Shown here one piece after another: positions 11,050-22,422 of a stretch of DNA of 64,000 bases. Below the pieces are notes generated by a model, which had not been told where the DNA came from, made no database searches, and worked only from the letters and a program-made list of their open reading frames with translations. A program made the translations under genes and the position numbers. The stretch is from Apiospora phragmitis. Taxonomy: Eukaryota; Ascomycota; Sordariomycetes; Amphisphaeriales; Apiosporaceae. The DNA lies in assembly GCA_038363925.1 (NCBI GenBank), contig JAQQWL010000006.1, positions 1,592,501 through 1,656,500 on the forward strand, given 5' to 3'. Numbering within the stretch: the stretch's first letter is position 1; each line of letters starts with the position of its first letter.

Positions 11050-13061
11050 AGTTGAGATATCAATGATGGGCGATCACATATGTGGTGGAGCGCCTGTCGT
11101 AGAAGGTTGGTTTCCTCCCCTCTTTGATTATACGCTTCCTCTTCCGCTCTGTACTAACAACTATCCAAGCACCACCGCCCGCGCCTGACATGCTAGGCGG
11201 CGCCTTTGCAAGTGTGAAAGGAGTATTTGGATTTGGATATGGGAGCAAAGCGGCGGCGCCGCCCACGGTAGACACGCAAAGTGCCAACTCGGCGTATGCC
11301 AAACCTGACCAATTAACCCCAGTCAGCGTGTCGACAGGTAGCCGCAGTACCATGTCGCCCAAGACGCCAACGGGAAGGACCAACAGCACCGGCGGCGACG
11401 AATATTTCCCAGCAATTGCAGGCGCAAATTCACCATCTCAGAACACGCGACCTGGTGGTTACGGCGGCTTTGGAGACGAGAATGAGCAAACATACGGCTA
11501 CGGGACAAGCCCGCAAAAGCCTGCGACTCTACTGCAGCGAAAGATCGAGGGTTTAGCGGCCCCGGCTCCTCTGGAAAGGTCGAACACATCTACTTCGTAT
11601 GGGTCCAACAAGCCTCGTTTGCCGCGGAAAAACGGTTACGGTGGATTTGGCCCCCCTCAATCGGAACAGGGAGAGGATTTCGAGCCGAGACCGCTAGGAA
11701 ACCAAAGGGCCGGGACTTTCCCCAGAGAAAACGAGAGGCGGCCGGATGATTACGATGCGCCCACTCGAGCTCCTTCTGCGCCAGGTTCGCGTCCAGAACC
11801 AGAACACGCTCGTGTACCTACAGCCGATTACTCAGAGCGACCTGTGACGAGAGACAGGCAGAACAGGCCATCGTATAACTCACGACAGCCGTCCCAGCCG
11901 TCATCTTTGAGGGGTTCTTACGGCCGCCCGCAAGAAGCGAGGCGACATCCTTCGTCCTCGCTCAGTCCCACTGATGGTTATGGCCCGGGCAACCCGTACC
12001 ACTCTCCGTCCGTGTCCCAATCTTCGAGCAACTCGGGATATAGCCGTGGGTCGCGTCAGCCCAGTATGGCAAGTTCGAATACAAGCCCTGCCCGCTCGTC
12101 GACGGCATCGCGGCGGCAAAACTCGGGAACGCAGGACCTCGATGACTTGATGAAAGATCTCGAGTCATCGATGGATTCGTTGAACCCCAGGGATATGCGT
12201 GTGCCGTCTTCGAGGTCAGACTCGCAGTCCGATATGAGGAACCCGCCTCCTGCCATCCGGCCGCGTATTGACAGCCTGCGATCGAGTTCCTCACAAACTG
12301 TGAGCAATCAGCGATCAAGGTCTCCTCCCAGATCGCCTCCATCATCGAGATTGGAGCCATCATACTCACAACCCCAGGCACCGTACGCTCAACCCCAATT
12401 CGCAGATGATCGTAGCCACTCAACTGGCCCTACCCCTCAGCCATCACACAACAGAGCGCAGTCGCAGGGCCGTTCGCGTGGCAACTGCAAGGCCTGCCGA
12501 CTTGCCATTACAGGAAAGTCCGTTTCCTCGGCTGACGGGCGACTGACGGGAAGATACCATAAGGCGTGTTTCGTTTGTACGACATGCATGGAACCGTTCG
12601 CGTCGGCAGAGTTCTATGTGCTCGATGACCAGCCGTACTGCGAGCGACATTATCACAAGCTAAACGGTTCACTGTGCGGCACTTGCAACCAAGGTATCGA
12701 GGGGCAGTACCTGGAAGATGAATCGACGAGCCAGAAGTACCACCCTCAATGCTTCCGCTGTGGAGATTGCGGACAAGTACTTCGAAACGGGTACTTTGAA
12801 GTTGACGGCAAAGCATACTGCGAACAGGATGCATGGAAGCGCGTACAACCGAAACCGCAAGTAGCGCCGCCACGGCCGCCAAGGGGAATGATGAGACCTC
12901 CGCCACCCCGTGGCGGACCTCGACCGCCTATGGGTATGGGTATGGGCGGCCGGCCAGGTTACGGCCCGCCCGGCGGCAACCGACTTGGTCCTCCTCCCGC
13001 TGGTGGGATGCCCGGCATGCCCAGGATGAACAAGCGCATGACGCGCCTGGGCATGTTCTAA
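11015..13061 (+). CDS. LIM-domain protein with Pro/Ser-rich N-terminal region
   Basis: Exons 11015-11105 and 11170-13061, joined across a 64-nt intron (11106-11169, branch CTAAC), give 660 aa. Exon 1 encodes MPTIKCSNCGNEVEI...GDHIC, a small Cys/His zinc-binding motif found at the start of fungal LIM proteins, which fixes the start. The middle is disordered and rich in Ser, Pro and Arg. Two LIM zinc fingers follow: LIM1 from about residue 470 (CKAC ... HKACFVC ... CERHYH) and LIM2 from about 533 (CGTC ... HPQCFRCGDC ... CEQDAW). The tail is Pro/Gly-rich and ends MTRLGMF. LIM domains are protein-protein contact modules; fungal proteins of this kind (paxillin-like) act in polarity, cytokinesis and Rho signalling. 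That role is inferred from the family. Confidence 0.88.
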
Positions 13062-15694
13062 AATTCCGGCACGACTTGAACCCAGAAACTAATTATTTCC
13101 TTTGTCTACGGACGAATTCGATTTCTACCACACATATATACCCCCGCTCTCTCAGGGCGCTTGCATTTTTTTGCTATGTTGGCGTGGACCCTAGGGGTTC
13201 TCGGAACATATCAGTGTTGTCTGTTGGAGACATACTATATACCCAGTCGCTGCTTTCGAACCATACCCTAACTGCGAGATTTCACTTCACTGTTAGTTGC
13301 TTATGATTTTACCTGCATAGCGGCAAGGCTTGATTTGGTTGGCGTGGGCATGGACCTCCTGGAGCTCACGGGGATTCTGGGACGGGCGTTGATAGGATAC
13401 GGCGACCGTCCCTGAGACGAATGATGGACAATCTGGTTGGTATTTTGGCGCTGGAAAGGCTGGATTGCCATGTGCGGATATGAGTTCGGGCCCTGGCAGC
13501 GCGCCCACAATGGGACAGGTTCTCCATGACAGCGACGGGGCCTGGAAGAGACGGACAGACGGAGTCGGGGGGGGGGGTTACTGAAGATAGCTGAGGTGAT
13601 GCCCATCTACCTACTTTGCATCATACCCAAAATTAGAAGATGTATGTTTAGTAACAGACAAATACATAATGCGACACCAAAATAACCCCTCCATGTCCTT
13701 TTGCTACATAATGTGCTGCGGTGTGAACGGAGAAACTGGATCAAATCGAGGATGATACCTTGGCTTCTTTCGTGAAACGAAACCTGGAAATTTCTCCACC
13801 GTGGCCTGTGGTTTATCTACACGACGTGAAGAATGTACTTCGAATACACTCGATACGGCTGCATACCGGTCGGGCTAGAAAGAGGTTTCCCAAACCATTT
13901 GGGACTGACCCTATGCACCTAGGTTGCACAGTTGCATTGCGTTATTTCCCCAAGATACGAAGTGTTCCATCGCCCCTTTTGAGATTTGTGACCAGTAACT
14001 AGACGCGGGGGTAGGTTACGAAATCATTCCGGGTTCAGTGGGGGGTATAGTAGGGAATATTAGGAGAACGCGTGTCCTGGCACCCCTTGGGAGCTGGGAG
14101 GCACGCTAGGTAAATAAAAGCCGGCGTTCCAACTGGACGTTCCAACTGGGCGGGAGGACCGATACAGTTGTATTCCTCCATTGGGCCGTCGGTGTGTGCA
14201 GACAACTTACGTCAATCCAGTCTTTCGTGTGAGTTATTGGCATTTGGTATTTCCATCTTCAGGGGCGCTCTTCCTCAGTTTGTTTGCCCCCTGTGGGCGG
14301 CAAGTACCTAATCTCCAATGGCCCTTCACGGGGCGTTCCTCTAGCGGGACCCTTTGACTGAAGACCCAATCGGCTTTTGCCGATATAGGGTGCAGAGGAA
14401 ATCATTGGCTGCCTTTCCTTCTAGTTCTAGTTCTAGTTGTTCTATGTACGCCGTACAGGTGGACTCAGGTACGATCGGTAGTTCATTGCACAACCATCCG
14501 CTTTTACCCCTGGCGTTTCGTTTCTTCGACCGTCCCTACACCACAATCAAAGTGCAGAGGCTAGAAGCAGAAGAAATGAGGCGGATGGCAGAAGTCACTA
14601 CTCCTACTACTTTCTTTACTTGGCCTGAAACTAAATAAACTGTGACTCGGACCGGATGAAAGGGACGACTATCAATCAATGCCCGTGACTGTACGTCGTA
14701 AGTGAGTTGACGTGGCCAAGAGATCAAAAGATGGATCTGGAGCTAGTTCCTCCACTGTGCCGTGTCACGACCGCAAGCCTTGACGTCAAACGGTCATACC
14801 ATGTTATGTCGTACATTGTAGAGCCGCAGCTTGTGGCACAGTCGAATTAGGTCTGTGCCTGCATACCTTAGGTAAAGTATTCAAGATTCATTCAATTCCT
14901 TAGCTTCCTTTTTTTGCTTCTGCAGGATTGGAAACAAATCCGGCCTTCTTGTCGACGTGTTGCTGAAGCGCAAAAGGTGTTGGCACCCCCGGCTTCTGCT
15001 GCTGCTGGGTCGCCCCCTGCTTATCGGCCTGCCACCTGTGGTCCAATGTATGTCGTTGGTTGCTGGGCCCTGCTGGGCTATTGCTATGGGCCGATCTGCA
15101 ACTGCTAAATAAAGGAGAGGCTCGCAAAAGTCAAGGCCCATTCTGAAACAACCTGCCTAGCCCACGACCCCTGCTTTTTGGTCTGATCTTATTCATCCAC
15201 TCTCTTCGATAATTCTCCTCTCTGGTCGAGAATCTAGGGTCCTCTTCTTTGTTTCCGTGCATCTTCTTCTTGCTTTCGTCATCACTTTTTCTGTTTGCTG
15301 TTTTCCTCTTCCAACTCATCGCCTTCGCCTTCTCCTTCTTCTCCTATGTACCGACGGTACTCTCTCGCCCAATTTTGTCGTCCATCTCCTGTATATCGCT
15401 AACCCGTCCTCCTTGCCGGTTTTGCATATCATTGTATAATTATTTGCTGTTTAATTATCCCGACTCTCCTTAACTATACAGACACCTGCTACTGTGCAGT
15501 GGCGACGAGAACTGGGGTGATTTGCCTGGAGTTGATCGCCTGACTTCCGCATCTGGCCCGTAGAATAGTATACTTGCAAACGTACACCTAAGCTTACACG
15601 ATAGCTCCATCCGACGAGAGACACTGCATACCCACCACGCGGCGCATTTGTCTCACATAGCTGCACCTCCCTTGCTTTCTTTTTCTTGGACGCC
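13062..15694. other. intergenic, no gene seen
   Basis: Contains an 11-base G run at 13567-13577 and three tandem TTCTAG units at 14419-14436. Pyrimidine-rich CT tracts from about 15240 to 15475 are typical of a fungal core promoter and leader for the downstream DUF3405 gene. No coding region is supported. Confidence 0.5.
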
Positions 15695-18183
15695 ATGCTC
15701 GCCTTCCCGCGTCGTCTACGATCGAGACCGACTCGATTCCTCGCTTTCGCCCTTGTCGCCATCACACTCTTTTTGGTCCTGTCGCGGGGCACTGTCCGCG
15801 AATACGGTGCATCGCGATGGCCGGCTAAAGTTGGGAAGCAGAACCCTGCAGCCGGGTGGCCAGCCAAAGACCAAGGGGGTGAACGGCCGCCATGGAAGAC
15901 GGACATCGAGTCGACCGCCAAGTTCGAGCCTGGCGAGCCGATAGAGCAGGAGCCCATGGGCCATCCGCCAGACCAGGCACCGGAAAAGAGCGCCGAAGAC
16001 CAAGAGCGCGAAGCACGTGAGGAGGCCGAGAGGAACAAGCGCGCAGAGTTCGAGGCGGAATACTATGCTTTAGAAACGTAGGTTTTTACTACATAGTCGC
16101 ATGGCCATGGCGCATGGCCAGTGGAACCTTGCCGCCATGGCTACTTTCAGACGAGTCATGGGTGCAGCATACTGACAGCTGATACAGCCAACCCGGTGCA
16201 TTCGCGATATACGGTAACACCATGTCGACATTGACGAACAGGACAGCCAGTAGGAAGCCGGAGCATGAAGCTGCTCTGAGTCCTGCGGGACACGTCGAAG
16301 GGATTGCACAGAAACCTTATATCTTCAACCCCTACCCAGAATACAATGGGAAAGATTGGATCGAATCGAAGAAGGCCAAATTCATGCAGTGCGACGGTCC
16401 CGATGGGACTCTGCTGGACGACGTCAAAGTCTTCAAGGGCACTCCTCGCTTATTCCCAAAACCGAGCTTTGGCAGCTACGACGTGTTGGATATTGATGGG
16501 GATTTGTGCTTCGAGAGAGAGACCCGACTGGGCCCGTATGGCTTTCTGCAGGACGCCAACCACAAGAGGACGCAAGCCCAGTGGGATGCGATCAACTGGG
16601 GCCAACTGCAGGAAAAGTGTGTTCATAAGAACAAGGCTCGCTTCCATATGCAAGGCCAACCCAATCTCTACATTGACTCGGCGTATGGGCCCTTGGACGC
16701 GCCAACTATGAGCGAGCTGCGGCGCTCGAGACGACCGAGTATCCTGGAAGATGCCAAGAAGCATAACCACCGACGGAGACGAAGCATTACCGAGGACGAA
16801 TCGGAAGATGCAGGGAAACACGACCGTCGAGAAAAGGAATCGGGGCAGAAGACGGTCAAGGAGCAGAGAACCGCTCTTCTCATCCGGACGTATACTGGAA
16901 AGACATACAGTGATAACGACAAGCATATCCTCCGCTCCCTGGTCTCGGAGCTTTCTCTCCGCACCGGCGGCCAGTACCAGGTGTTCTTGTTGGTCCAGGT
17001 CAAAGACAATGATCTTCCGATCTGGGAAAAGTACGAAGCGTATCGAACAGTCGTGCTCAACAGCGTGCCGTTGGAGTTTGCCGACATGACGATACTCTGG
17101 GACGATCAGGTTGTGAGGTCCATGTACCCCAAGTTGAATGCTGAGCAGGCCAGCGTCCACATTGCCCAATGGTTGTCGGTCCAGAGATTTGCGCAAGAGT
17201 ACCCGGAATTCGACTACGTCTGGAACTGGGAGCTGGATTCCAGACTGACTGGCCACCACTACGATTTCCTCGAGAAACTGGTCAGCTTCGCTCGGAAGCA
17301 ACCGCGCCGTGGCCTGTGGGAACGAAGTGAGCGGTTCTACATACCTGACCTTCATGGAGATTACGATACCGACTTCCGGAGAGAAGTCGAGAGCCATGCC
17401 GTCAATGGTTCGGTATGGGGCCCCCCGGCCGTTCCTTTCATCAAGCCCATTGGACCAAAGCCTCCCGTCAAGATCCCCGAAGATGATGACTACGAGTGGG
17501 GTGTTGGTGAAGAGGCGGATGTGATCACTCTCGCTCCCATCTTCGACCCGGTTGGCAGCGGCTGGATCAACTGGGACTTCGTATGGGGTTTTAGCGATGC
17601 CACACATCCGTCCGTCGACGTCCCGCGGAGGGTGACCATCATAACCCAGTCGCGTGTCTCCAAGCGCCTGCTTGACATAATGCACGTGGAGAACCAACGC
17701 GGTAATCATGTCTTCTCCGAGATGGGACCCCAGACTGTCGCATTGCTCCACGGACTCAAGGCGGTCTACGCTCCCATGCCCGTATTTTTCGACCGCTCGT
17801 GGCCCACGAAATCCTTGGCCAGGTGGTTCAACGGCGGCCCGAACGGCGACAGCGGCGGCTTTGCGAGCGCCCAGGCGTGGGGCCACGAGGGACGATACAG
17901 TGGAAGCACGTGGTACTACCGGGCCAACCCGCCGCAGCGTCTGTATCTCAACTGGATGGGCTGGGAGGACACGGCCATCGGAGGCCCCGAGTGGGAAGCC
18001 AAATGGGGGCGTCCGTGTTTACCGCCGATGATTCTGCATCCCATCAAAGATGTCGAAGAGACGGAGCCGGGCTACGAGTCTGAATCCTGGCTCCCCTACC
18101 GATTGAGACCTGAGAGAGAGCCAGAGATTCAGTTAGATGGGGCGAATGTCCGAATGGACATGGGTCCCTCCCGTGGTGGTTAG
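15695..18183 (+). CDS. DUF3405 family type II membrane protein
   Basis: Exons 15695-16077 and 16188-18183 around a 110-nt intron give 792 aa. The N-terminus is short and basic (MLAFPRRLRSRPTRF). One hydrophobic anchor follows at about residues 14-30 and then a charged stem, the layout of a Golgi/ER type II protein. The large lumenal part contains the family's conserved stretches, including YIFNPYPEYNGK, LDIDGDLCFERETRLGPYG, FDYVWNWELDSRLTGHHY and LYLNWMGWEDTAIGGPEW. DUF3405 is fungus-specific and functionally unassigned. The anchor plus Asp-rich lumenal motifs resemble glycosyltransferases, but that is inference. The splice joins ACC across the intron and restores the frame, supporting the ATG at 15695. 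A 20-kDa acidic stretch (RRRRSITEDESED region) interrupts the domain. Confidence 0.85.
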
Positions 18184-19580
18184 TCGACACGAGATGCTAA
18201 CGAAGGGGCAGGCGGCGCAATCGCGCCTTGCGAGCAGCGCTATGCCATGCTCGCCTTGGGCATTCTGTGTGGACACTACACCGGGACGTTCGCTACAAGC
18301 ACTATTTCGCGAGAAATATTGGATTGCTGGACGAAAAGTGTATGACTCGCGGGTAAGGCTGTGAGATATGGGAAACATGAAAGGAGGAACCTTGGATAAT
18401 ACTGTTGTTGGATTGTGGGGGGGGGAGGGGAATCCACTTATTAAGGATTATGGGTCGTCTATAAATAACTGTAAGGCGTTATCGGAGTTTGTGCCAAGCG
18501 GTCGAGAGTTCAATAGACAGGCTCGCGCCGGGAACATGATCGGCAAGCAACTCGAAAGATTGCCGGGGGAAATGTACTTATTTAGCCAGTGAAGACTTGA
18601 ACCATTTACGTTGTTATATCACCAACTTGCCATATGTGTTGAATCATGCTACCGTGTCCGAGGTTCTCGACGTGTCGTGTTTTGCACAGATACTGCTGAC
18701 ATGGCCATGCTGATCTCATCCATGCCGGACGACGAGAAGTCGGGGGAATTTGCGGGAAGTTGCCCCATGCTCAATGCGGCAGCGCCTTATGGATGGGGAT
18801 GGGCCCATTCCGCATAAGCCCACGATAGTCCATGCACGATGGACGTGATGATAGACGTCTACAAACCGGCAACCCTGGAACTGCTTCGGTTATGGGTCGG
18901 ATACTCGTACTCAGATGTATGGGCTCAGGTTTATTAGTTTCCGCCGGCGCTGTTAGTGTCCATCTGTCTTCTTCGGCATCAGCAATGGACTTCATCGGCT
19001 GACTGGGCTGGGCGTACCTCAACTCGTGGGGGCCGAATGCACGCTTCGTCTAAGTTATTACGGCATAGTTGACCCGTGCAATGTGACCAATAGGGGTGGG
19101 ACCTGGCGCACCGTAGCCCCCATGTCCCTTTTCCTGCGCACCCCATCCGCAAAACGGGCGAAGTACAGTGGGCGAGCAAAAGCTATTCTCAACTGCGGGC
19201 TGAACTTATTTAGGAATCGGTCGCGACAGACTGTCTCGCCGGGTTGACAGCAGGATTTCGTGCTGACGTTTTGCGGCACGGGCATGGAAGGGTACGCATG
19301 GCCATAATGAGATGAAATGAGCTGACTTCCCCCAGCTGTCGGGTGAGAGTGTGTAGGCGTGGACGCCGGGCATACATACCTCGTGCTGCGATAAGACAGG
19401 GGTAGTAATAGTTGTTCTGATCAAGAAATGAGCTTGACATTTCCCTTTTTTCCTTCTGCTCCCTCCTATTGAGAGAGAGGAAGGTGGCTTCATCTCACTC
19501 GCCGTTGGTGATCTGCCGCCTACACAGGTTGAAACTGTTTACTTACGTTAACCCACGTTCAGAGCAGAATATACAAGAAC
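18184..19580. other. intergenic, no gene seen
   Basis: No coding region is supported. An 8-base G run lies near 18418. At 18694-18717 there is a 24-bp segment that matches 42463-42486 at 22 of 24 positions in the same orientation, possibly a remnant of a dispersed repeat. Confidence 0.4.
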
Positions 19581-20876
19581 ATGGACCATCTTGGTAAGTG
19601 ATCGACGAATACGCCGTTTACACCACGTGGCGGACACACACTGACTTACTCATGTCGTCCTCGACACTAGACAGCAACACGGCCGCCCCCCATCTTTCCG
19701 GCGCACCCCTATGGCCCGCGGGAGGAGAAGCTGCGGCACTATCGCCGCGGGCTGCGTCGTCGCCCTGTCCCGACGCCAACAACACCAAGATCGACGACTC
19801 CCAGGGGATGCAGTACAACCTGCTCTGCGGCACCAGCATCGTAGGATCTGACCTGGGCCCCGCCGCGCCGGCCGACAGCCTGGCGCACTGCCTGGACCTG
19901 TGCACCAAGACGCAGGGGACGTGTGTCGGCGTCACGTACAACGGCACCCACTGCTTTCGCAAGGACTTCGTGGGCCCGTCCGCCATCAAGAGTGGGGACG
20001 ACAACAACGGCAGCGCCGTCGCCGTGATTCCGGCTCCCTCGACGGCGGACTGCAACAGTCTCGGGTCTTGTTACCAGTCTTCTTCTCCAAGTGACAGCAG
20101 TAAAGACGACCCAAAGAAACAACAACAACAAACATGGCTTCCAGATCTACTGCGGCCAAGACTACAAGCCCGACGACCTCAGCAAAGTGTTCGCAGCGTC
20201 CATGACCCAGTGCATTGATGCTTGCGCCGCCGCCGCGCCCCAGGGGTGCGTGGGCGTCGCCTACCAGAGCGGCAGCCGCGACAGCGGGGTGTTGACCTGT
20301 TACTGAAGAACGGTACGGACACGCAGTACCTGGTCGACGGGAGAAGCTATGATACGAGCGCGGCCTTCATGTTGTCGCCCTCGACGAATAGCGGAGTTTG
20401 CCCTTCGTCTTCTTCTTCGTCGGTTGCTGCTCAGCCCACGATGGCTCCTACGCCCGTGCCGTCTCAGTCCAACGACACTACAATCATCCACGGGTACGTC
20501 GGCGGGGACCATTGCCGGGGCGGCCGTGGGCGGCGTCGCGGGTTTGGCCGTCCTGTGTTTACTGGTCTTCATGTTCATGAGGCGAAGACAAAGGACGGCG
20601 ACAAGTAGTGACAACAACGACAACGACAACGACAACAACAACAACCATCATAATGGACAGCAGCAGCAGCACTATCCGCAACCGCCGCATCCGCAGTTCC
20701 CCTATCAGCAGCAGCAACAGACACAGCCAGAGACGGTCGTTCAACATTCGTATTACGAGGTAGACGCCTCGCCACGTGCCGTCGAGGTCGAGGCGCCGAT
20801 GGACTGGCCGACCGAGTTGGCGGACCAGAGCGTCTGGTCGAACCATGAGCCGAAGATGATGATGAGGATGAAGTAG
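19581..20876 (+). pseudogene. PAN/Apple-domain membrane protein with three frame breaks
   Basis: Exon 1 (19581-19593) is joined to the next by an intron at 19594-19670 (GTAAGT...CTAG). The reading then passes through three frames. Part one carries a Cys-rich Apple-like domain (YNLLCGTSIVGSDLG ... CLDLC ... CVGVTYNGTHCF). Part two, from about 20130, carries a second (FQIYCGQDYKPDDL ... CIDAC ... GCVGVAYQ). Part three continues with LKNGTDTQYLVDGRSYDT and a Ser/Thr stretch. Part four (to 20876) has a membrane segment (AGAAVGGVAGLAVLCLLVFM), RRR stop-transfer, and a Gln/Asn/His-rich cytosolic tail. Breaks are near 20119-20133, at 20301-20306 and near 20470-20490. No normal signal peptide is visible. 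Between 19700 and 19770 all three frames contain plausible fragments (for example PREEKLRHYRRGLRR), hinting that an N-terminal anchor was lost. It could be a real pseudogene or a gene hit by sequencing errors. Confidence 0.6.
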
Positions 20877-21194
20877 GAAAGGGTGCCCAAGAGTAGGATA
20901 ATGACATTATATATATTGCGCTACAAGGACTGAGGGTGGTGATGGACATAGGCCTATATAGAATACAGGATCGTAGTAAATATTAATCGGAGCCCACTCA
21001 CCAGGGTACAGTCGTGTGTCTTCTATGTAGGCAGTAGTGGTGAATGTGCTTGAAAATAGAGACTCCAAGCCTCTAATTTTTCTTTTCACCGGAAAGACAT
21101 TGATATGTTATAACAATACAGAAGGGAACGGTATATAAGATGACTTAACTGTAAGAACCACATCACCGGTACAGCCAATAATCCGAAACTTTCG
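20877..21194. other. 3' flank, AT-rich
   Basis: This is AT-rich sequence (for example ATTATATATATTG near 20905) after the PAN/Apple gene. No gene is supported. Confidence 0.4.
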
Positions 21195-21267
21195 TACCTA
21201 TTAGTGTAATAGGTAAGGTGCCATAGTTGTATATTGTAAGGTGTGGGTTCGAATCCCACCGAAGCGC
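21195..21267 (+). other. tRNA-like element with Pol III A and B boxes
   Basis: TAGTGTAATAGG at 21202-21213 fits the A-box consensus TRGYNNANNNGG. GGTTCGAATCC at 21246-21256 is a perfect B box, inside a perfect 5-bp T-arm (GTGGG/CCCAC). Their spacing corresponds to a 72-nt tRNA. However, the 3' acceptor strand CGAAGCG has no 7-nt partner at the 5' end, no anticodon stem forms, and the A-box half is instead an 8-bp perfect hairpin (21196-21214, ACCTATTA/TAATAGGT). It is therefore not a normal tRNA gene. It may be a decayed tRNA, a tRNA-derived SINE head or a Pol III extra factor site. Confidence 0.4.
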
Positions 21268-21618
21268 GCATTCTTGTTATCAAGGCAAACAAAAGGAAGG
21301 AACACGTTCAGGCTCATCTCTTAATCTTTTGGCATTCACACAAATCGTAGAATCCACGGTATGGATCAGACGAAGCAAGGGAGCCGTAGCTTAAGGAGAA
21401 GTGAGCATCAAAGTCTTTTGTATTCACACAGCCCCTCAAACGAGGACGACGACGTCGACAGTGCCACTATATACAATCGTGTACCTCGTTACATCAACCT
21501 AGAGGACAATCCCGTCCCGACCAATCCACCCGTACCCTAATCCCTCATCTCCCGAAATTAAGGTACAGCTGTGTAAGTCCAGCCAGTCTGTACCTCATTG
21601 AGACGTTGCGTCCCAGGC

Positions 21619-22422
21619 TTATGCCTGGAAAGCCTTGGCCGCCTTGGCACCATTCTCGCCCTTCTCGCCCTTGGCAGCGGCGGCGTTGCTGGTACCGGCA
21701 TCGGTGGCAGGAACGGGAGTAGCCGTGGTGGTGCCGTTGGCTCCATCGACGATCTGCATGGCGACGACGCCGCCGAAGGGACCGGCGCGGTTGGCGTTGG
21801 CAATCTTGACGAGGCAGACGTTCTGGAGGTTGCCCATGGTGCCCTGGCAGGTGGTGCCGGCGGGGATGTCGAAGGCCATGGGGTAGTCCTCGTTGACGTT
21901 GGACGCGCGCCTCATGATGACGTCCATGGAGCGGGTGAAGAGCTGGCTGACGCTGCGGACCTTGGGGGGCCGGATGTTGCCGCCTTTGCCGGGAACCTGG
22001 GTCGAGGCCTGGATGACCTGGCCCTGGCTGAAGGCGCCGGTGCCGGTGGGGTCGATGACGGCCTGGAGGGGACCGGCGCCATCGGTAGTGACGATGTGGA
22101 AGGTGCCGGTGAGCTTGCCGCCGTTGCTGGAGACCTGGGGCAGGGTGTCGCCCGACTGGGCCATGGCCTGCTTCATGCCGTCGACGGTGTTCTTGCCGCC
22201 CTTGTTGGTCTTGCCGAGACCGTCAGTCTGGATGTTGGTCCTGCCAAAGACAGTAGTGTCAACCTCAGTGACGGCGTTGCGGCCAGGACCGGGGACGACA
22301 CCGCCCATGATGCCGAGACCGGTACCGTTACCACCAGCATCGCCCTGGACGACAGCAACCTTGCCGTGAGCGGCGACCAGAGGGGAGGCAGCGAGGGCGA
22401 AGATGAAAGTCTTGCAGTACAT
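21619..22422 (-). CDS. Egh16/GAS1-like secreted protein (DUF3129)
   Basis: A single exon of 267 aa. A signal peptide (residues 1-18, MYCKTFIFALAASPLVAA) should leave His19 as the first residue of the mature protein (HGKVAVVQGDAGGNGTGLGI). This N-terminus and the later blocks GNIRPPKVRSVSQLFTRSMD, YPMAFDIPAGTTCQGTMGN and GPFGGVVAMQI define the Egh16-like family. It includes the Magnaporthe GAS/MAS proteins and powdery-mildew gEgh16, expressed in infection structures. The C-terminus is a low-complexity Ala/Gly/Lys tail. The exposed N-terminal His recalls copper-binding LPMO-type proteins, but no activity can be concluded from sequence alone. A long frame on the opposite strand (21598-22470) is a codon-bias shadow. 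Confidence 0.88.
   Translation of the reverse strand: MYCKTFIFALAASPLVAAHGKVAVVQGDAGGNGTGLGIMGGVVPGPGRNAVTEVDTTVFGRTNIQTDGLGKTNKGGKNTVDGMKQAMAQSGDTLPQVSSNGGKLTGTFHIVTTDGAGPLQAVIDPTGTGAFSQGQVIQASTQVPGKGGNIRPPKVRSVSQLFTRSMDVIMRRASNVNEDYPMAFDIPAGTTCQGTMGNLQNVCLVKIANANRAGPFGGVVAMQIVDGANGTTTATPVPATDAGTSNAAAAKGEKGENGAKAAKAFQA

Noticed and set aside
13567..13577. 11-base G run as a structural or regulatory signal
   Set aside because: Single homopolymer with no second G tract close enough for a quadruplex; length itself may be unreliable in this assembly.
16450..17886. 478-aa minus-strand frame inside the DUF3405 gene
   Set aside because: Antisense shadow; the plus strand carries the conserved domain and a good splice.
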